From Bacteroidales bacterium (GTDB lineage: Bacteria; Bacteroidota; Bacteroidia; Bacteroidales; UBA932), in contig JAFSMS010000025.1 of assembly GCA_017447815.1 (NCBI GenBank), positions 1 through 43,427 on the forward strand: DNA of 43,427 bases. Direction: 5' to 3'. A program made the translations under genes and the position numbers. Positions 42,069-43,427 of the stretch are shown here, piece by piece. Below the pieces are notes generated by a model. The model saw only the letters and a list, made by a program, of their open reading frames with translations. It ran no database searches and had not been told where the DNA came from. The first letter of the stretch is position 1. Each line of letters begins with the position of its first letter.

Positions 42069-42857
42069 TTACTTGAGTTTGAAGATATAGGTTATCGTTC
42101 CGGTTTGAATGGCGGGCGCGCCTGCGTCCATGTTAAAATGTGCTTTCAGGGCGGCGTTTCGGGCAGCCGTCCAAAGGGTCTTGTCTGTTACGGTGGTGCC
42201 TTCTGCACCGGCGATGGCTTCCGTCACGTTTCCGTACTGGTCCACTTTCACCTGCACCACTACGGTGCCGGCGGTCTGGGAATGATAGGAAGGACGGGGG
42301 AGGGAGCCCACCACGTTGCGCCCCTTCACGTGGGCGTTGGCGCTGCCTTCCGTTTTGCCTTCCCGGGTGTTGCCGTCCGGCTGGCCGGCCTTGAAGCCCT
42401 CGTGTGCTTCCGTGGCGCTGTGCGGGGTGGTGGCGCTATTGTCTTTCTGGCTCATGCCCGGGAAAGAAGCGCGGGGGTCCAGTTTGGGCTCTTCCACCTT
42501 GGGGGTGGGCACCTCTACGTCTCCGTGCGTGTCCGGCTTGGTGGCCGGCGTCACGTTGGGACGGTCGTTTACGTGCGGGGATTCGGCCTTCTGCACCAGT
42601 TCCACCTCCTTGGTCCGGTCCACTTCCTCGGCCTGGGGCTGCCGGCCGACGCGGGTACGGACGGGCCTTGCCTCCTGCACCTCTTCTTCAAATTCAATGA
42701 GGAGGGAAGTCCTTTCCGGCGGCGGGGGATCCAGGTATGTGAGACCGCTGGTGAGAAGCAGCACCAGCGCGGCGGCATGGATGCCCACCGTGGCCAGGAT
42801 TCCGGTCACGTTGGCATTCTTTTCCCGCTTCTGTCGGGTGCGCTGGTACGGTTGCAT
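42069..42857 (-). CDS. tonB: TonB energy transducer
   Basis: Periplasm-spanning protein that passes proton-motive force from ExbB/ExbD to outer-membrane receptors. The 262 residues show one N-terminal membrane helix (18-38, with a His inside), a long Pro/Glu/Lys-rich linker (about 40-185), and a C-terminal TonB-like domain (SYHSQTAGTVVVQVKVDQYGNVTEA, then ALWTAARNAALKAHF-type helix and a final ITYIFKLK strand). It follows exbD by 2 nt and the rluB-type gene starts 36 nt after it. The first 40 residues place it in the inner membrane. It is the likely power source for the two receptors in this window. Confidence 0.92.
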   Translation of the reverse strand: MQPYQRTRQKREKNANVTGILATVGIHAAALVLLLTSGLTYLDPPPPERTSLLIEFEEEVQEARPVRTRVGRQPQAEEVDRTKEVELVQKAESPHVNDRPNVTPATKPDTHGDVEVPTPKVEEPKLDPRASFPGMSQKDNSATTPHSATEAHEGFKAGQPDGNTREGKTEGSANAHVKGRNVVGSLPRPSYHSQTAGTVVVQVKVDQYGNVTEAIAGAEGTTVTDKTLWTAARNAALKAHFNMDAGAPAIQTGTITYIFKLK

Positions 42858-42859
42858 CG

Positions 42860-43270
42860 TTATTCGGGTTGGGTTGCCAGAATCACTTTGTAGTGGTTCC
42901 GCTTGGCGATATTCATTATTTGCACCACCTCTCCCACGGGGACGCTCTGGTCGCTGTAGATGGAGAAAGTGGGATCCTCTTCCTGCGAGAGCAGGCCGAT
43001 GAGTTCCATTTCCACTTCTTCGTAGGGGATGGGGTCCTTGGCGCCGTTCACATGGTAGGTGTACGTATCATCTCCCCAGTCCTTGATGCTTACGCTCACC
43101 GTGGCCTTGGCGTTCACCTGGCCCGTGCTCTTGGGAAGCAGGAGTTTGAGGGCGTTGGGGTTGATGAGCGTGGACGTCACCAGGAAGAAGATCAGCAGCA
43201 GGAACACGATATCCGTCATGCTGGATACCGAGAACGAGGCGTCAACTTTGGTGTTTCTCTTGAGTGCCAT
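42860..43270 (-). CDS. exbD: ExbD/TolR-type biopolymer transport protein
   Basis: Inner-membrane partner of ExbB and TonB. The 136 residues have a single N-terminal membrane segment MTDIVFLLLIFFLVTSTL, in which Asp20 is the proton-path aspartate of ExbD/TolR, followed by a small periplasmic domain (LPKSTGQVNAKATVSVSIKD to IYSDQSVPVGEVVQIMNIAK). It ends 2 nt before tonB and follows the exbB-type gene by 3 nt. Confidence 0.93.
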   Translation of the reverse strand: MALKRNTKVDASFSVSSMTDIVFLLLIFFLVTSTLINPNALKLLLPKSTGQVNAKATVSVSIKDWGDDTYTYHVNGAKDPIPYEEVEMELIGLLSQEEDPTFSIYSDQSVPVGEVVQIMNIAKRNHYKVILATQPE

Positions 43271-43273
43271 ACG

Positions 43274-43427
43274 CTACTGCTCCTTGGCGGGTTCTTCATT
43301 GATGACGATGTCGATGAACTCCATGGTGGAACTTTCCATCTTGTACACCAGGTCACTTATCTTGGAGGTGAGCCAGTTGTAGCCGAAGTAGGCGATGATA
43401 CCCACGATGAGTCCGCCCACGGTGGTG
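43274..43427 (-). CDS. exbB: ExbB/TolQ/MotA-family proton channel, 3' part only
   Basis: Runs off the right edge. The last 50 residues are visible: TTVGGLIVGIIAYFGYNW is the third membrane helix, with the conserved TxxGL-x-V-x-IPA-like pattern of ExbB, followed by a short cytoplasmic tail (STMEFIDIVINEEPAKEQ). Its place just before exbD and tonB supports the assignment. Confidence 0.85.
   Translation of the reverse strand, partial: TTVGGLIVGIIAYFGYNWLTSKISDLVYKMESSTMEFIDIVINEEPAKEQ

Noticed and set aside
1-43427. tRNA, rRNA and other known RNA genes
   Set aside because: I saw no cloverleaf, CCA-ended stem set or rRNA-like stretch in the gaps; a covariance-model search would be needed to exclude small RNAs.

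Overview
The window looks like chromosomal DNA of a fairly GC-rich member of the order Bacteroidales. Support comes from a SusC/SusD pair, a SusB-type GH97 glucosidase, many short lipoproteins, two adjacent deoxynucleoside kinases, the near absence of Shine-Dalgarno sequences, and repeated copies of the Bacteroidetes -7 promoter element TAnnTTTG in gene-free gaps. I would not name a genus. Both ends cut genes: the left end holds a SusC-type receptor gene without its 5' end, and the right end runs into an exbB-type gene.

Layout. (1) 1-4892: a susC/susD outer-membrane uptake pair whose susC lacks the signal peptide and most of its N-terminal regulatory-type domain, closed by a strong terminator. 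(2) 4963-15000: mostly housekeeping genes in short divergent and convergent units. These are a small lipoprotein; cysS-xth-threonine aldolase; a small-multidrug-export family membrane protein with a PfkB sugar/nucleoside kinase; a flippase-like membrane protein with a short aroE; ssb; a TrmH-family RNA methylase; and lysS. (3) 15000-16890: an AT-richer accessory patch with a membrane-anchored DUF4375 protein, a likely lipoprotein, two gene remnants and a three-unit 51-bp tandem array of GTGCAC palindromes. (4) 16897-24240: two GH13 enzymes and one GH97 enzyme, all with lipoprotein signals, in one tight operon with a P-loop nucleoside kinase. This looks like alpha-glucan breakdown without its own SusC/D. 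(5) 24235-26858: a TonB-dependent receptor gene overlapping a calycin-like lipoprotein gene, a candidate uptake pair of unknown substrate. (6) 26896-33396: uvrA, an acetyltransferase, a long-chain acyl-CoA ligase and two paralogous deoxynucleoside kinases, all on the minus strand. (7) 33469-34874: a metallo-beta-lactamase-fold hydrolase and birA. (8) 34879-43427: a long minus-strand block exbB-exbD-tonB-rluB-era-parC-aroK-recJ. It ties energy supply for outer-membrane transport to translation, topology and repair genes, and recJ has its own promoter inside the end of aroK.

How the parts work together: ExbB/ExbD/TonB would energise the two TonB-dependent receptors (SusC-like and the 24678-26858 receptor). 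The GH13/GH97 lipoproteins would release maltooligosaccharides and glucose. The rest is nucleotide salvage, DNA repair and translation.

The least explained material is the accessory patch at 15-16.9 kb, the broken left end, the receptor/calycin pair, and the spacing of -7 boxes 8-9 nt before ATG at recJ and the flippase-like gene, which suggests leaderless mRNAs. I found no tRNA, rRNA or CRISPR array, and no complete mobile element.
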